Source: Sandaracinaceae bacterium (GTDB lineage Bacteria > Myxococcota_A > Polyangia > Polyangiales > JADJQN01). From it: DNA of 64,000 bases. The notes under the pieces were generated by a model. The model was given only the letters and a program-made list of their open reading frames with translations. It was not told where the DNA came from and searched no databases. Positions within the stretch are counted from its first letter, which is position 1. The number at the start of each line of letters is the position of its first letter. Made by a program: the position numbers and the translations under genes. The DNA is taken from assembly GCA_016712745.1 (NCBI GenBank), contig JADJQN010000015.1:310001-374000 (forward strand). The letters run 5' to 3'. Shown in pieces: positions 51,248-59,142 of this stretch.

Positions 51248-51661
51248 TTTCTAGATCGGCCGCAGCGACCCCGGCGTGACGCGGTTTGATTCATTGTGGT
51301 TCTGTTTGGTTTGAAGTGGCGTGTCTTGGTTTTGTTTGGCACGTGACGCGACATAGGTGGTATGCGATAACCACTAAGCTGGGTCACACCCGCGAAGACG
51401 ACAGGGCAGGCGGTAAATCGCCGAGCTTACAGGTCACTCGCAATACGAGACACCGGCACCAACTAGCGGCGACGGGGCAGCGCCGATACGAACCGCAGGC
51501 GATGAGCTTATGCGGTTCGACTGATCCCAATACTAACGCGCCAAGCATCACAGCGCAGGGCGAGCTGCTATCCCGGCAGCCATAAGAGCAAAGCGGTTCC
51601 GTCCCGCGCTCACCGGGTACCTCTAATCCTCGCAACAAAGCGGGGTTTACTTACACAACGT
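51248..51661 (+). other. 414-nt structured non-coding stretch before the terminase genes
   Basis: No gene is supported here. Hairpins include GTGGT/ACCAC (about 51358-51375), GGCG/CGCC around 51411-51424, a perfect 8-bp stem GAACCGCA/TGCGGTTC (51490-51497, 51511-51518) and GCTGC/GCAGC (about 51569). CCTCGC-AACAAA-GCGGGG followed by TTTACTT (about 51627-51651) looks like a terminator. A late promoter, a pac or cos site, or a small RNA could all be housed here. Confidence 0.5.
51627..51651 (+). terminator. Candidate intrinsic terminator ahead of the late genes
   Basis: CCTCGC pairs with GCGGGG (one G-T pair) across AACAAA, followed by TTTACTT. It lies about 10 nt before the terminase small-subunit gene, so late expression might need antitermination. 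Confidence 0.4.
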
Positions 51662-52126
51662 ATGAAGGCCAAAGCGAAAGCTAAGAACGGCAGGCCAACA
51701 AGCCTGACGCCTGAGCTGCAAGCCCGAGTCGTGGCCAACGTTTTGCGCGGTGCCTACATCGAAACCGCATGTGGTGCCGCCGGCATTCTTCGGCAGTCGA
51801 TGTATGAATGGCTCCGTAAGGGGCAAGCCGGTGTCGAGCCCTATGCCGAGTTCTACGAAGCCGTGACGGCAGCGCGAGACCAAGCCGAGCTTTCGGCTCT
51901 CAACTCGATCACGGAGGCCGCTCAGTCTGATTGGCGCGCAGCTGCCTGGTACCTCGAGAAGGCGCACGGCAAACGCTACAGCGGCGTGAACGTCAGCGAG
52001 ACGAAGGTCGAACACATCGATCGCGTAGCGCAAGCGAAGGCAGTGCAAGAAGCCTATGGGTTCGCAAGCGCACCTGTCGACGGCGATGGTGCTGCTGGTT
52101 CTGTACCAGCGAAACTTCGTCACTGA
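51662..52126 (+). CDS. Terminase small subunit-like protein
   Basis: 154 aa. A basic N-terminus (MKAKAKAKNGRPTSLTPE) precedes an HTH-like segment (YIETACGAAGILRQSMYEWLRKGQ) and an oligomerisation region with DWRAAAWYLEKAHGKRY, the usual pattern of terminase small subunits. It recognises the packaging start on phage DNA. It overlaps the large subunit gene by 71 nt if that starts at 52056. Confidence 0.8.
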   Translation: MKAKAKAKNGRPTSLTPELQARVVANVLRGAYIETACGAAGILRQSMYEWLRKGQAGVEPYAEFYEAVTAARDQAELSALNSITEAAQSDWRAAAWYLEKAHGKRYSGVNVSETKVEHIDRVAQAKAVQEAYGFASAPVDGDGAAGSVPAKLRH

Positions 52127-53426
52127 CGAATCGCGCTTCCGCTTAGTCGTCAAATCACGACGCATTGGTTTCTCGTTCATCGTTGCATACGCCGATGTCA
52201 TCCGAGCCATCGGGTACCGCGTATGGATCGACGAACGCGGGCAGGTCCAGTCCGAGTACGACCCCGGCAAGGGCGTCGATCAAATCATCATCTCCGCTTC
52301 GATGCGGCAGGCGAAGCTTTTCCTTGCTGAGTGTGTTCGGCACCTCAAGGCGCTCGAGGTAATCCTCGGCGAGAAGCTCATCGAGGTTGATGGGTACGAA
52401 GTCGTACGCCTCACCAATGGCCGAGTGCTCAAGGCACTGCCGGCCAACCCCGACACCATCCGCGGTGAGACGGGCGACGTCACTCTCGACGAGTGCCAGT
52501 CCATTCCTCGCGCACATCTTGTGTGGGCAGCGGCGAAAGCGGTCGCGAACCGAACCCTCGGAAACCGCCACGGCTACCGGGTCAACGTATGTGGCACGCC
52601 ACTTGGCGATGACAACCTCTTCTTCGAGCTTGCTCACAAGAAGATTGGCGAAGAGTTCTCGAAGCACATCGTTGATATCTATCGCGCGATAGCAGACGGC
52701 TTCCCCGAGGACATCGAATCGCTTCGGCGTGAGTACCCTGACACATACATCTTCGCGCAAGAGTTCGAGTGCCAGTTCCTTTCAAGTGCCACGCGCTACA
52801 TTAGCGCTGAGCAGTACGACGCGTGCGTCTTCGATGACGACAACGAGATCCCGAACCAGGGACACCGCACCGGTTACGCCGGCATGGACGTTGGACGCAA
52901 GAGCGACGGCGACCCAAGCGTCATAGGCAGGCTGCTGAGCATCTTCGGGACGCTCTGGCAGAACGGCCGCGTCGAAGCTCGCAAGGGCAGCGGCTGGGAT
53001 GACCAGGAAGAGTGGGTCGCGCAGACGCTCACGTCGTGCATGCGCATTGCACTCGATGCCACCGGCATGGGTAACCAGTTCGGCGAACGGCTCGTCAAGC
53101 GATTCGGTTCTCGCGTCGATCCTGTCGAGTTCACCGTCAAGTCCAAAGAGATGTTGGCGACGGGCCTCAAGCTCGCCATCGAGCGCAAGAAGCTTCGGCT
53201 TCGAGCGGATGACACCGAGCTAAGGCGCGACGTCCTCTCGCTGCGACGCAACATCACGCAGCACGGCAACGTTACCTACGAAGCCGCCCGCACCAAAGAC
53301 GGTCACGCCGACCGCGCCTGGGCTCTCGCCCTCGCAGTGCACACCGCGTCCGGCCCCGACTCTTCCAACGTCGCGGTCAGTGTCGTCGGCGAGCGCACGA
53401 CCAATCAACTCAACAAGTCCTGGTGA
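52056..53426 (+). CDS. Terminase large subunit, Mu gp28-like
   Basis: 456 aa from ATG 52056 (ATG 52086 is an alternative). The ATPase part has a Walker A-like KSRRIGFSF, Walker B TGDVTLDECQ, and the nuclease part has Asp residues in GMDVGRKSDGDPSVIG, RIALDATGMGNQFGE and GHADRAWALALA. It pumps DNA into the prohead and cuts it. The family resemblance is to the FluMu gp28 type, matching the Mu-like portal that follows 3 nt later. Confidence 0.88.
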   Translation: MGSQAHLSTAMVLLVLYQRNFVTDESRFRLVVKSRRIGFSFIVAYADVIRAIGYRVWIDERGQVQSEYDPGKGVDQIIISASMRQAKLFLAECVRHLKALEVILGEKLIEVDGYEVVRLTNGRVLKALPANPDTIRGETGDVTLDECQSIPRAHLVWAAAKAVANRTLGNRHGYRVNVCGTPLGDDNLFFELAHKKIGEEFSKHIVDIYRAIADGFPEDIESLRREYPDTYIFAQEFECQFLSSATRYISAEQYDACVFDDDNEIPNQGHRTGYAGMDVGRKSDGDPSVIGRLLSIFGTLWQNGRVEARKGSGWDDQEEWVAQTLTSCMRIALDATGMGNQFGERLVKRFGSRVDPVEFTVKSKEMLATGLKLAIERKKLRLRADDTELRRDVLSLRRNITQHGNVTYEAARTKDGHADRAWALALAVHTASGPDSSNVAVSVVGERTTNQLNKSW

Positions 53427-53429
53427 TTC

Positions 53430-54914
53430 ATGCCGAAGCGTAAGCGAGCCAAGAGCGTTGCTCTTGCTGCACCTACGCCCGCAGAAGCGTTGCCGGTAGT
53501 AGCGCCGAAGAAGCAGGCGCCGGTTATCGGCCCGTGGCTTTTGCCAACGGATCAAGAGCGGCATCAGCGGTTGTTCGGCGGGATCACCGTCGAGCGCATG
53601 GCCGGCATTCTCTCCAACTCCTTGACTGGCAAGTCCCAGATGGAGCTGCAGGACCTCTTCGACTGGATGGTCGAGAGTGACGCGCACCTCGGATCCGTCA
53701 TCGAGACGCGGCTCGTGGGGTTGGCGACGTTGCCTTTCGTCATTGAGCCCGCGAAGGTTGACGCATCGCAAGAGCTTCTCGCAAAAGCTTCCGCCGACTT
53801 CATTGATCGTGGTATCGCCGGCATTCGCGGATTCAAGACCGCGCTGCACGACCTCTCGGACGGCATCGTCAAGGGATGGGGCGTTGGCGAAATCCTTTGG
53901 GACCGCCGACGAGGCGCATGGGTTCCGACCGACATCGAATGGCGACACGCTCGCCGGTTCTGTGTTGGGCAGGACGATAAGGTTCGGCTTTACGAGAACG
54001 GCACCAAGGGCGCCAACGGCGAAGAGCTGCCGCCCAACAAGTTCATCGTTCACGTTCCCAAGCAGCGCTCGGGATACGCGGTACGCAGCGGCCTTCTAAG
54101 GACCGCGGCGTGGTCGTGGATTTTCAAACGCTGGGTGATGAAGTTTGCGCTCACGGGCGCCGAGCGATTCGGCATGCCGACGCCCTTCGCGCATGTCGCA
54201 GAGAACGCGCCGCAAGATGTCATCAATGATTTGGTCAGGGCGCTTGAGCGACTGACGCAGGGCCAAGCGGCCGTTGGTCGTGGCGAGACCCGCATCGACT
54301 GGATGACCGGCGTCCTTGGTGACGCGAAGATTTATACCGACCTGCTCGCGTACTTCGATGCACAGATGTCGAAGGCGATTCTCGGCTCGACCCTCAACGT
54401 CGAGGGCGGGGCCAATGGCAACCGTGCTGCGGCAGAGTCTCAGGCGGATGCGACGATTGACCCGCGCATTGCGTACGACTCGGCGGCGCTTGAGGACACG
54501 CTCAACCGTGACCTCATCGAGCCGATGATTCGGCTGAACACGGACCTCTTTGGAGGCGTGCTTCCTCCGATGCCACGGTTTTCGTTTGTGCTCGAGAGCG
54601 AGCGGTCGACTCCGATATACGCGTACCACTTCGCGGGCAAGATTGTCAGGCGTAACGAAGTTCGGCGAACACTCGGCCTTCCACCGCTTGAGGATGGCGA
54701 GGGCGGAGAAGAGCTGCTCGACGTTGGCTCGCAGCCGGGCGCACCGCCCGCTGAGTTCTCAGCCACTGCCGGGGGTCAGTCCCCGGAGCTCCCTTTATCC
54801 ACGGACCTTTCGAGGCTTCCGCCGAGTATCCGGACTTCGGAGATGTACGCGCGTTACGCAACGACACCGATCGGGCGCGCGCTGTCGAGACAATCGGACG
54901 ACCCTCAGAGCTAG
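53430..54914 (+). CDS. Portal protein, Mu gp29-like (DUF935)
   Basis: 494 aa. Typical DUF935 features: GKSQMELQDLFDWMVESDAHLGSVIETR, the EILWD core, a central HVPKQRSGYAVRSGLLRTAAW, and SKAILGSTLNVEGG with AAESQADATID. It forms the ring through which DNA enters the head. The C-terminal 38 residues after residue 456 are a poor Ser/Arg tail; a -1 shift at 54791-54797 would replace them by the gpF frame, giving a 795-aa fusion. Confidence 0.9.
   Translation: MPKRKRAKSVALAAPTPAEALPVVAPKKQAPVIGPWLLPTDQERHQRLFGGITVERMAGILSNSLTGKSQMELQDLFDWMVESDAHLGSVIETRLVGLATLPFVIEPAKVDASQELLAKASADFIDRGIAGIRGFKTALHDLSDGIVKGWGVGEILWDRRRGAWVPTDIEWRHARRFCVGQDDKVRLYENGTKGANGEELPPNKFIVHVPKQRSGYAVRSGLLRTAAWSWIFKRWVMKFALTGAERFGMPTPFAHVAENAPQDVINDLVRALERLTQGQAAVGRGETRIDWMTGVLGDAKIYTDLLAYFDAQMSKAILGSTLNVEGGANGNRAAAESQADATIDPRIAYDSAALEDTLNRDLIEPMIRLNTDLFGGVLPPMPRFSFVLESERSTPIYAYHFAGKIVRRNEVRRTLGLPPLEDGEGGEELLDVGSQPGAPPAEFSATAGGQSPELPLSTDLSRLPPSIRTSEMYARYATTPIGRALSRQSDDPQS
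54791..54797 (+). promoter_or_regulatory. Candidate -1 ribosomal frameshift site joining portal and gpF
   Basis: CCCTTTA is in the portal frame as C CCT TTA, the XXXYYYZ form of slippery sites. A -1 shift enters the frame that is open from 54755 through the gpF stop at 55816. Short stems follow (CCT-TTCG-AGG; TCCG-GACTT-CGGA). Confidence 0.6.
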
Positions 54915-54937
54915 CCGCGAAGGCCACGCTTGATGCG

Positions 54938-55816
54938 GTGGTGCGGTTCCAGTTCCTTCGGGATGACATCGCGCGCATCGCGCTGGTGTCCTACGACGTC
55001 CCGCAGCTAAAGAGGCGCCTCGCAGAATGGGCCGACTCCCTTCGCGGCGATGAACGCATCGCCAACACGATTATGCAGCCGGCTGTGATGGCCGACTTGG
55101 CGGGTCAGCTCTTCGTGCAGAACGTGGAGCTCGGGCAGAAGAAGCGCTTACTCGCAGACGACCGTCGACCGGCCTTCCTTCGCTTGCCGTACGCGGAGGC
55201 GCTTGACTACTGGACTGCTCAGGGTGGTTCGCGCGAGATGCTCGACAAGATTCTCGCGGGGTACCGCAAGAATGCTCAGGCGGCCACCGAGCTGATGCTC
55301 GACAACCTGAGCCGCACGGTGATTGGCCGTGTCGAGTCAGCGCTCGCGAATGGCGACACGCTCCAAGACTTTGCTGCCGGTGTTCGTAACGACACGGTGG
55401 CGCTCGGTATCTCTCCCGCTTCGTCGTCGTACCTCGAGACCGTCTACCGCACCAACGTGCAGACGGCATACGGGGCAGGGCGCTTTCGCCAGTTGACGAA
55501 TCCCGACGTGATGGAAGTGCGTCGATGGGCGCAGTACCGCACGGCTGGCGATAATCGCGTACGCGAGAATCACGCCCTTCTAGACGGCGTCATCTTCCGC
55601 ATTGATTCCAGCGAGTGGCACCGCATCGCACCGCCCTGCGGTTTCCGGTGTCGTTGCAGTATTTGCAGCCTCGACGACGAAGGCGTCCGCCAGGAGCTTC
55701 AGCGCGGCGGGCGACTCGCGAGCGACATCGACCCCGACGACCTCCGCTCACTTCTACAGCTCGGACCCGATGACGACTCGTTCGCCGGTCCACCTACCCA
55801 AACGATTGAGGCTTAG
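54938..55816 (+). CDS. Mu gpF-like head morphogenesis protein
   Basis: 292 aa from GTG 54938, the first possible start in the frame. Family marks are YRTNVQTAYGAGRFRQ, RRWAQYRTAGDNRVRENHALLDG and the Cys-bearing PPCGFRCRCS near the C-terminus. It is a minor head protein near the portal. The 47 codons between 54797 and this GTG are protein-like (FEASAEYPDFGDVRALRN, AVETIGRPSELAAKA) but contain no ATG, GTG or TTG, and no ribosome site is well placed, so it may be made only as an extension of the portal. Confidence 0.85.
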   Translation: MVRFQFLRDDIARIALVSYDVPQLKRRLAEWADSLRGDERIANTIMQPAVMADLAGQLFVQNVELGQKKRLLADDRRPAFLRLPYAEALDYWTAQGGSREMLDKILAGYRKNAQAATELMLDNLSRTVIGRVESALANGDTLQDFAAGVRNDTVALGISPASSSYLETVYRTNVQTAYGAGRFRQLTNPDVMEVRRWAQYRTAGDNRVRENHALLDGVIFRIDSSEWHRIAPPCGFRCRCSICSLDDEGVRQELQRGGRLASDIDPDDLRSLLQLGPDDDSFAGPPTQTIEA

Positions 55817-55821
55817 TACCC

Positions 55822-56232
55822 ATGGCGATTCAACTCTCAGTGTCAGTCCGCAATGCGCGACTCGATGCCATTGAATCAACCGTGGGCACGTCGGCCGTGT
55901 TGAAGATTCGCACGACGTCAGCTCCAGCCGATTGCGCTACCGCAGACGCCGGGACCGTGCTCGCTACGATTGCGCTGCCATCCGACTGGATGGACGCCGC
56001 GGCAAGCGGAAGCAAGGCCAAGTCAGCGGGCGCATGGACCGACGCAAGCGCGGACGCTACCGGCACCGCAGCACACTTTCGCCTCTACGCATCGGACGGC
56101 ACAACCTGTCATGCGCAGGGCACTGTGACCGCAACGGGCGGAGGCGGTGACATGACCGTCGATAACGTTTCGATTGCCATTGGGCAGACCGTCACGGTAA
56201 CAGGCTTTACGTTCACGGATGGCAATCCGTAA
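55822..56232 (+). CDS. Phage structural protein of unknown function
   Basis: 136 aa, Ala/Thr/Gly-rich and beta-type (TVLATIALPSDWM, then GQTVTVTGFTFTDG). Such proteins are often decoration or head-fibre subunits. It overlaps the next gene by one base (TAATG). Family not recognised. Confidence 0.65.
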   Translation: MAIQLSVSVRNARLDAIESTVGTSAVLKIRTTSAPADCATADAGTVLATIALPSDWMDAAASGSKAKSAGAWTDASADATGTAAHFRLYASDGTTCHAQGTVTATGGGGDMTVDNVSIAIGQTVTVTGFTFTDGNP

Positions 56233-57029
56233 TGGCGATCACGAGCATTGACGACATCGTGTCAGGGCTTGCGTCGCAGCAACGCATTCCGTTTATGAAG
56301 GTGATGAACTCGGCGAAGGCTGCGGGCGCTTGGGTGTCCGGCTGGAAGGCCGGAGGATTTCCGGGAGCCGGATCGGATGCTCCGGCGTATACGGCCGGGT
56401 CGGGCTACGCGTGCGATAGCAGCACAAGCGGTGCCGCGCCTTACTCGAACGCATCCGCCGTCAACTGGATTGCGCGTCTCACCGGCAGCGCGTCGGTAGC
56501 CGGAACCATCATTCTTTACGACCGACTCTGGTCATGTAGCGGTATGGGCTTCGCCGCGTCGACGTACACGGTCACGACCCCCGGTTCGCTTCCGGCCCGC
56601 ATCACCGATGGCGGCATTGGTTGTGAAATCTGGATCGAGCAGTTCGTTGCGGCGGGTACTGCATCGGGCACCGTGACAGTCACGTACCTAGATTACCTTG
56701 GGAACTCTAGCACTGGCGTAAGCCCCACGGTCGCGTCGGCTCCGACGCTTGCTCAGATGCAGCCCGTGCGACTTCAGGTTGGCGCGCTCGGCGTGAGCCA
56801 AATCGTCAGCGCTCAGAACTCCGCTACATGGACGAGCGGGTCATACGGGATCACGGTGATGAAGCGCATCGCCGAAATCCCGATCAACGTCGCAGGCATC
56901 AACGACGTGGGCGACTGGGCGCAAGTGCTTACGTCACTGCCGGATGACGTATGCATCGGCATCATGTACCACGCGACCACGACCACGGGCGCGGTCATTA
57001 TGGGTGCCGCTAGCATCATCGATAAGTAG
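56232..57029 (+). CDS. Phage structural protein of unknown function
   Basis: 265 aa. Ser/Thr/Ala/Gly-rich beta protein with PFMKVMNSAKAAGAWVSGWK near the start and GVSQIVSAQNSATWTSGSYG later. Probably a virion component (decoration or fibre); no known domain was identified. Confidence 0.65.
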   Translation: MAITSIDDIVSGLASQQRIPFMKVMNSAKAAGAWVSGWKAGGFPGAGSDAPAYTAGSGYACDSSTSGAAPYSNASAVNWIARLTGSASVAGTIILYDRLWSCSGMGFAASTYTVTTPGSLPARITDGGIGCEIWIEQFVAAGTASGTVTVTYLDYLGNSSTGVSPTVASAPTLAQMQPVRLQVGALGVSQIVSAQNSATWTSGSYGITVMKRIAEIPINVAGINDVGDWAQVLTSLPDDVCIGIMYHATTTTGAVIMGAASIIDK

Positions 57030-57034
57030 GCACC

Positions 57035-57598
57035 ATGACTCAGCGTCTTTCGCTCCTCGGCGAAAGCCGGCTCACGAGTCGGACGATGGACCGCATCAAC
57101 GGTCCCGCTGCGGCCATCGCCGTCCTCGCCTTCTTCGGCCCTAACCAGGCCACGCTTTCAAAGACTCTCGCGCCGCTCACGTCGTCATCGACGGCAGCGG
57201 TTCAGGTATCCGGCTCGCTCAGTACATCGCTCGCAAGCGCAGCGCTTTCGTCCGCTGGCGCCGTGGCGATTCAAGGCGCGTTCTCCGCTTCGCTCGACGA
57301 CGCGACCACGGTTGCGACGGCGGGGTCTACGACGAACGCAGCGGCGTCGCTGGTACTAAGTGACTGTTCCGCCACATCGGCAACAGTCGTTTTGGTTGCG
57401 GCTTCAACGGCCGTCACGCTCGATAGCGCCTCGCTCGATGCGGCGTTCGCCATCTCCCAAGTCTACATCCTGGAACTAAGCGCGGTCCTCGCGCCCCTGT
57501 CCACGGCGCTTACGTTCACCGCGCTCCCCGAAATTAGCGAACACATCGATCTCGAAGATGTTCCGGTCAACGCACGCCCCCGCGTCGTGATGTTGTGA
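57035..57598 (+). CDS. Ala/Ser/Thr-rich phage structural protein
   Basis: 187 aa. The middle (about 45-150) is a low-complexity run of Ala, Ser, Thr and Val in a pattern that repeats about every 25-30 residues (LSTSLASAALSSAGAV, FSASLDDATTVATAGS), suggesting a beta-helix or fibre. The C-terminus VPVNARPRVVML is more ordered. Its stop overlaps the next GTG. Confidence 0.62.
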   Translation: MTQRLSLLGESRLTSRTMDRINGPAAAIAVLAFFGPNQATLSKTLAPLTSSSTAAVQVSGSLSTSLASAALSSAGAVAIQGAFSASLDDATTVATAGSTTNAAASLVLSDCSATSATVVLVAASTAVTLDSASLDAAFAISQVYILELSAVLAPLSTALTFTALPEISEHIDLEDVPVNARPRVVML

Positions 57599-57936
57599 GG
57601 AAGCCCGTCACGGTCGCCATCAAGCGCGACGCTACATACCCGCCGCTTCTCTTGCAGCTTGTGTCACACGGGCAGGCAGCAGACCTCACGACGGCCGTTG
57701 GCGTCGAGCTTCGGATGCATACCGACACCGCTCCTCGCACGCGGAAGTTTGTAGGCGCCTTCGCCATCGTCGACCCGCCAACGCTTGGGCTGGTGATGTA
57801 CGCATGGCAGCCGAGCGACACGGACACCGCAGGCGACTACCTCGCCGAAGTCCGAATCCTTTACGACGACGGCACGACCGAGCGTCTTCCCGAGCCGAGC
57901 TTCATTCGCGTTCACATCGACGCCGACCTGGATTGA
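57595..57936 (+). CDS. BppU-type domain protein (first of a pair)
   Basis: 113 aa, GTG start (GTGA overlap). Features of BppU-like baseplate N-terminal domains are visible: AADLTTAVGVELRMH, then LVMYAWQPSDTDTAGDYLAEV and a final IRVHID. Its neighbour at 57940 shares the layout, so the two probably arose by duplication. The place within the head gene block is unusual for a baseplate-type fold. Confidence 0.6.
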   Translation: MRKPVTVAIKRDATYPPLLLQLVSHGQAADLTTAVGVELRMHTDTAPRTRKFVGAFAIVDPPTLGLVMYAWQPSDTDTAGDYLAEVRILYDDGTTERLPEPSFIRVHIDADLD

Positions 57937-57939
57937 GAC

Positions 57940-58287
57940 ATGAGCACCATCCCGTACAACCTCAAGCGCAACGACACGCTTCCGGTGGTTGTGCTCGACG
58001 TGCTCAACTCGGACGGCAACGCCTACGACTTTAGCGATGCGGTTGGCGCTCGCTTCATCATGTGCGAGGACAACACGGCACGCGCGGTCAAGGTTGACTC
58101 GATTGCCGACATCGTGACGCCGGCCACGCTCGGGCGCCTGACGTACCAGTTCGACCCAACGGACACCGACACGGCCCTGGCCTATGTCGCAGAGTTCCAG
58201 GTCGAGTTCGCCACGGGCGACATCGCGACCTTCCCGGAGTCGGGATACATGCACATCACAATCGAGGAAGACCTCGACGCCGCCTAA
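57940..58287 (+). CDS. BppU-type domain protein (second of a pair)
   Basis: 115 aa. Same layout as the preceding protein: LPVVVLDVLNSDGNAYDFS, LTYQFDPTDTDTALAYVAEF and a final MHITIEEDL. It follows after 3 nt. It probably forms a small beta sandwich in the virion; role unknown. Confidence 0.6.
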   Translation: MSTIPYNLKRNDTLPVVVLDVLNSDGNAYDFSDAVGARFIMCEDNTARAVKVDSIADIVTPATLGRLTYQFDPTDTDTALAYVAEFQVEFATGDIATFPESGYMHITIEEDLDAA

Positions 58288-58333
58288 AGATTTCCATCCG
58301 CCCGCGTCACGTTGTACCGACTGCGAGCACCTA

Positions 58334-58361
58334 GGGGTCCCGCGTTCACGCGAGTGACCCC
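58334..58361 (+). terminator. Strong hairpin between structural gene blocks
   Basis: GGGGTC (58334) pairs with GACCCC (58356), with an inner CGCG-TTCA-CGCG stem. No T run follows. It may tune transcription or protect mRNA ahead of the protease and capsid genes. Confidence 0.45.
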
Positions 58362-58379
58362 GCCTTCAAAGAGGTCCGC

Positions 58380-58502
58380 TTGAGCCTTCGCAAGAACGTT
58401 CGACGGGCACTCGTTCACATGGGCGCGTCCCTCTTCGTGCACGGCGCGCTCCTGGCGCTGTTGCTCGTGACGCCGCCCAAGGACTTGCAACGCAATGTCT
58501 AA
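58380..58502 (+). CDS. 40-aa membrane peptide, TTG start
   Basis: TTG 58380 is preceded by AAAGAGG 5 nt upstream; TAA at 58500. One hydrophobic helix (MGASLFVHGALLALLLVTPP) after a basic N-terminus. Its last codons overlap the start of the protease gene by 8 nt. A holin-like role is possible but it stands alone in the head block. Confidence 0.45.
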   Translation: MSLRKNVRRALVHMGASLFVHGALLALLLVTPPKDLQRNV

Positions 58503-59064
58503 TGTCGTTCGCCTTCGTGCTGCTCTTCCGTTGGTCGCTGACAACTCTGCCCGTGCATGGATTGACCTTGCATATGAAGGCGAGTGGAAGGGCCATCACG
58601 CTGGCGAGTTCTCGTTTACCGAGAGCGTCTTCAGCAACATCGTGAAGCGGTTCGGTGTTCAGAAGAACCCCATCCCGATCACGTACGAGCACCCCGAGAA
58701 GTACATGGGTACGCCCGTTCGTGCAGCGGGTTGGATTCACGACCTGCGAATTCAGAACGGCCACCTCTGGGGCTTGGCCGAGTTCACACCCGATGCGGCT
58801 CAGATGGTGAAGAACGGTGAGTACCGCTTCTGCTCCGTCGTCGTCGACTTCGCAAGCATCGACCGCAAGAGCGGCGAAGAGGTTGGACCCGAGCTCTACG
58901 AAGTGGGTCTGACGAACACGCCTTTCCTTGATGGCCAGCGACCCATCGCGCTGTCGCGTTATCACCGACCAGTCATCGAGCTGACCGCGCCCGCTCCCGT
59001 ACGCAGGAGCACGACGCTCATCACGTCGCCTGAGATTTTGATCCCCGGCATTCGCCGCCGCTAA
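58495..59064 (+). CDS. Mu gpI-like head maturation protease
   Basis: 189 aa. Matches the Mu-like prophage I protein pattern: WIDLAYEGEWKGHHAGEFSF, PITYEHPEKYMGTPVRAAGW, LWGLAEFTPDAAQMV and EYRFCSVVVDF. It should cleave scaffold and head proteins during prohead maturation. In Mu the gene also encodes the scaffold; here the scaffold is a separate gene 79 nt further on. Confidence 0.8.
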   Translation: MSNVVRLRAALPLVADNSARAWIDLAYEGEWKGHHAGEFSFTESVFSNIVKRFGVQKNPIPITYEHPEKYMGTPVRAAGWIHDLRIQNGHLWGLAEFTPDAAQMVKNGEYRFCSVVVDFASIDRKSGEEVGPELYEVGLTNTPFLDGQRPIALSRYHRPVIELTAPAPVRRSTTLITSPEILIPGIRRR

Positions 59065-59142
59065 CAGCAAACCAATCGCGCATCGAGACGGACGCCTTCG
59101 CGGCGGCTCCGGTCGCAGAGCTGCGCCCGCAAGAGGAAACAC

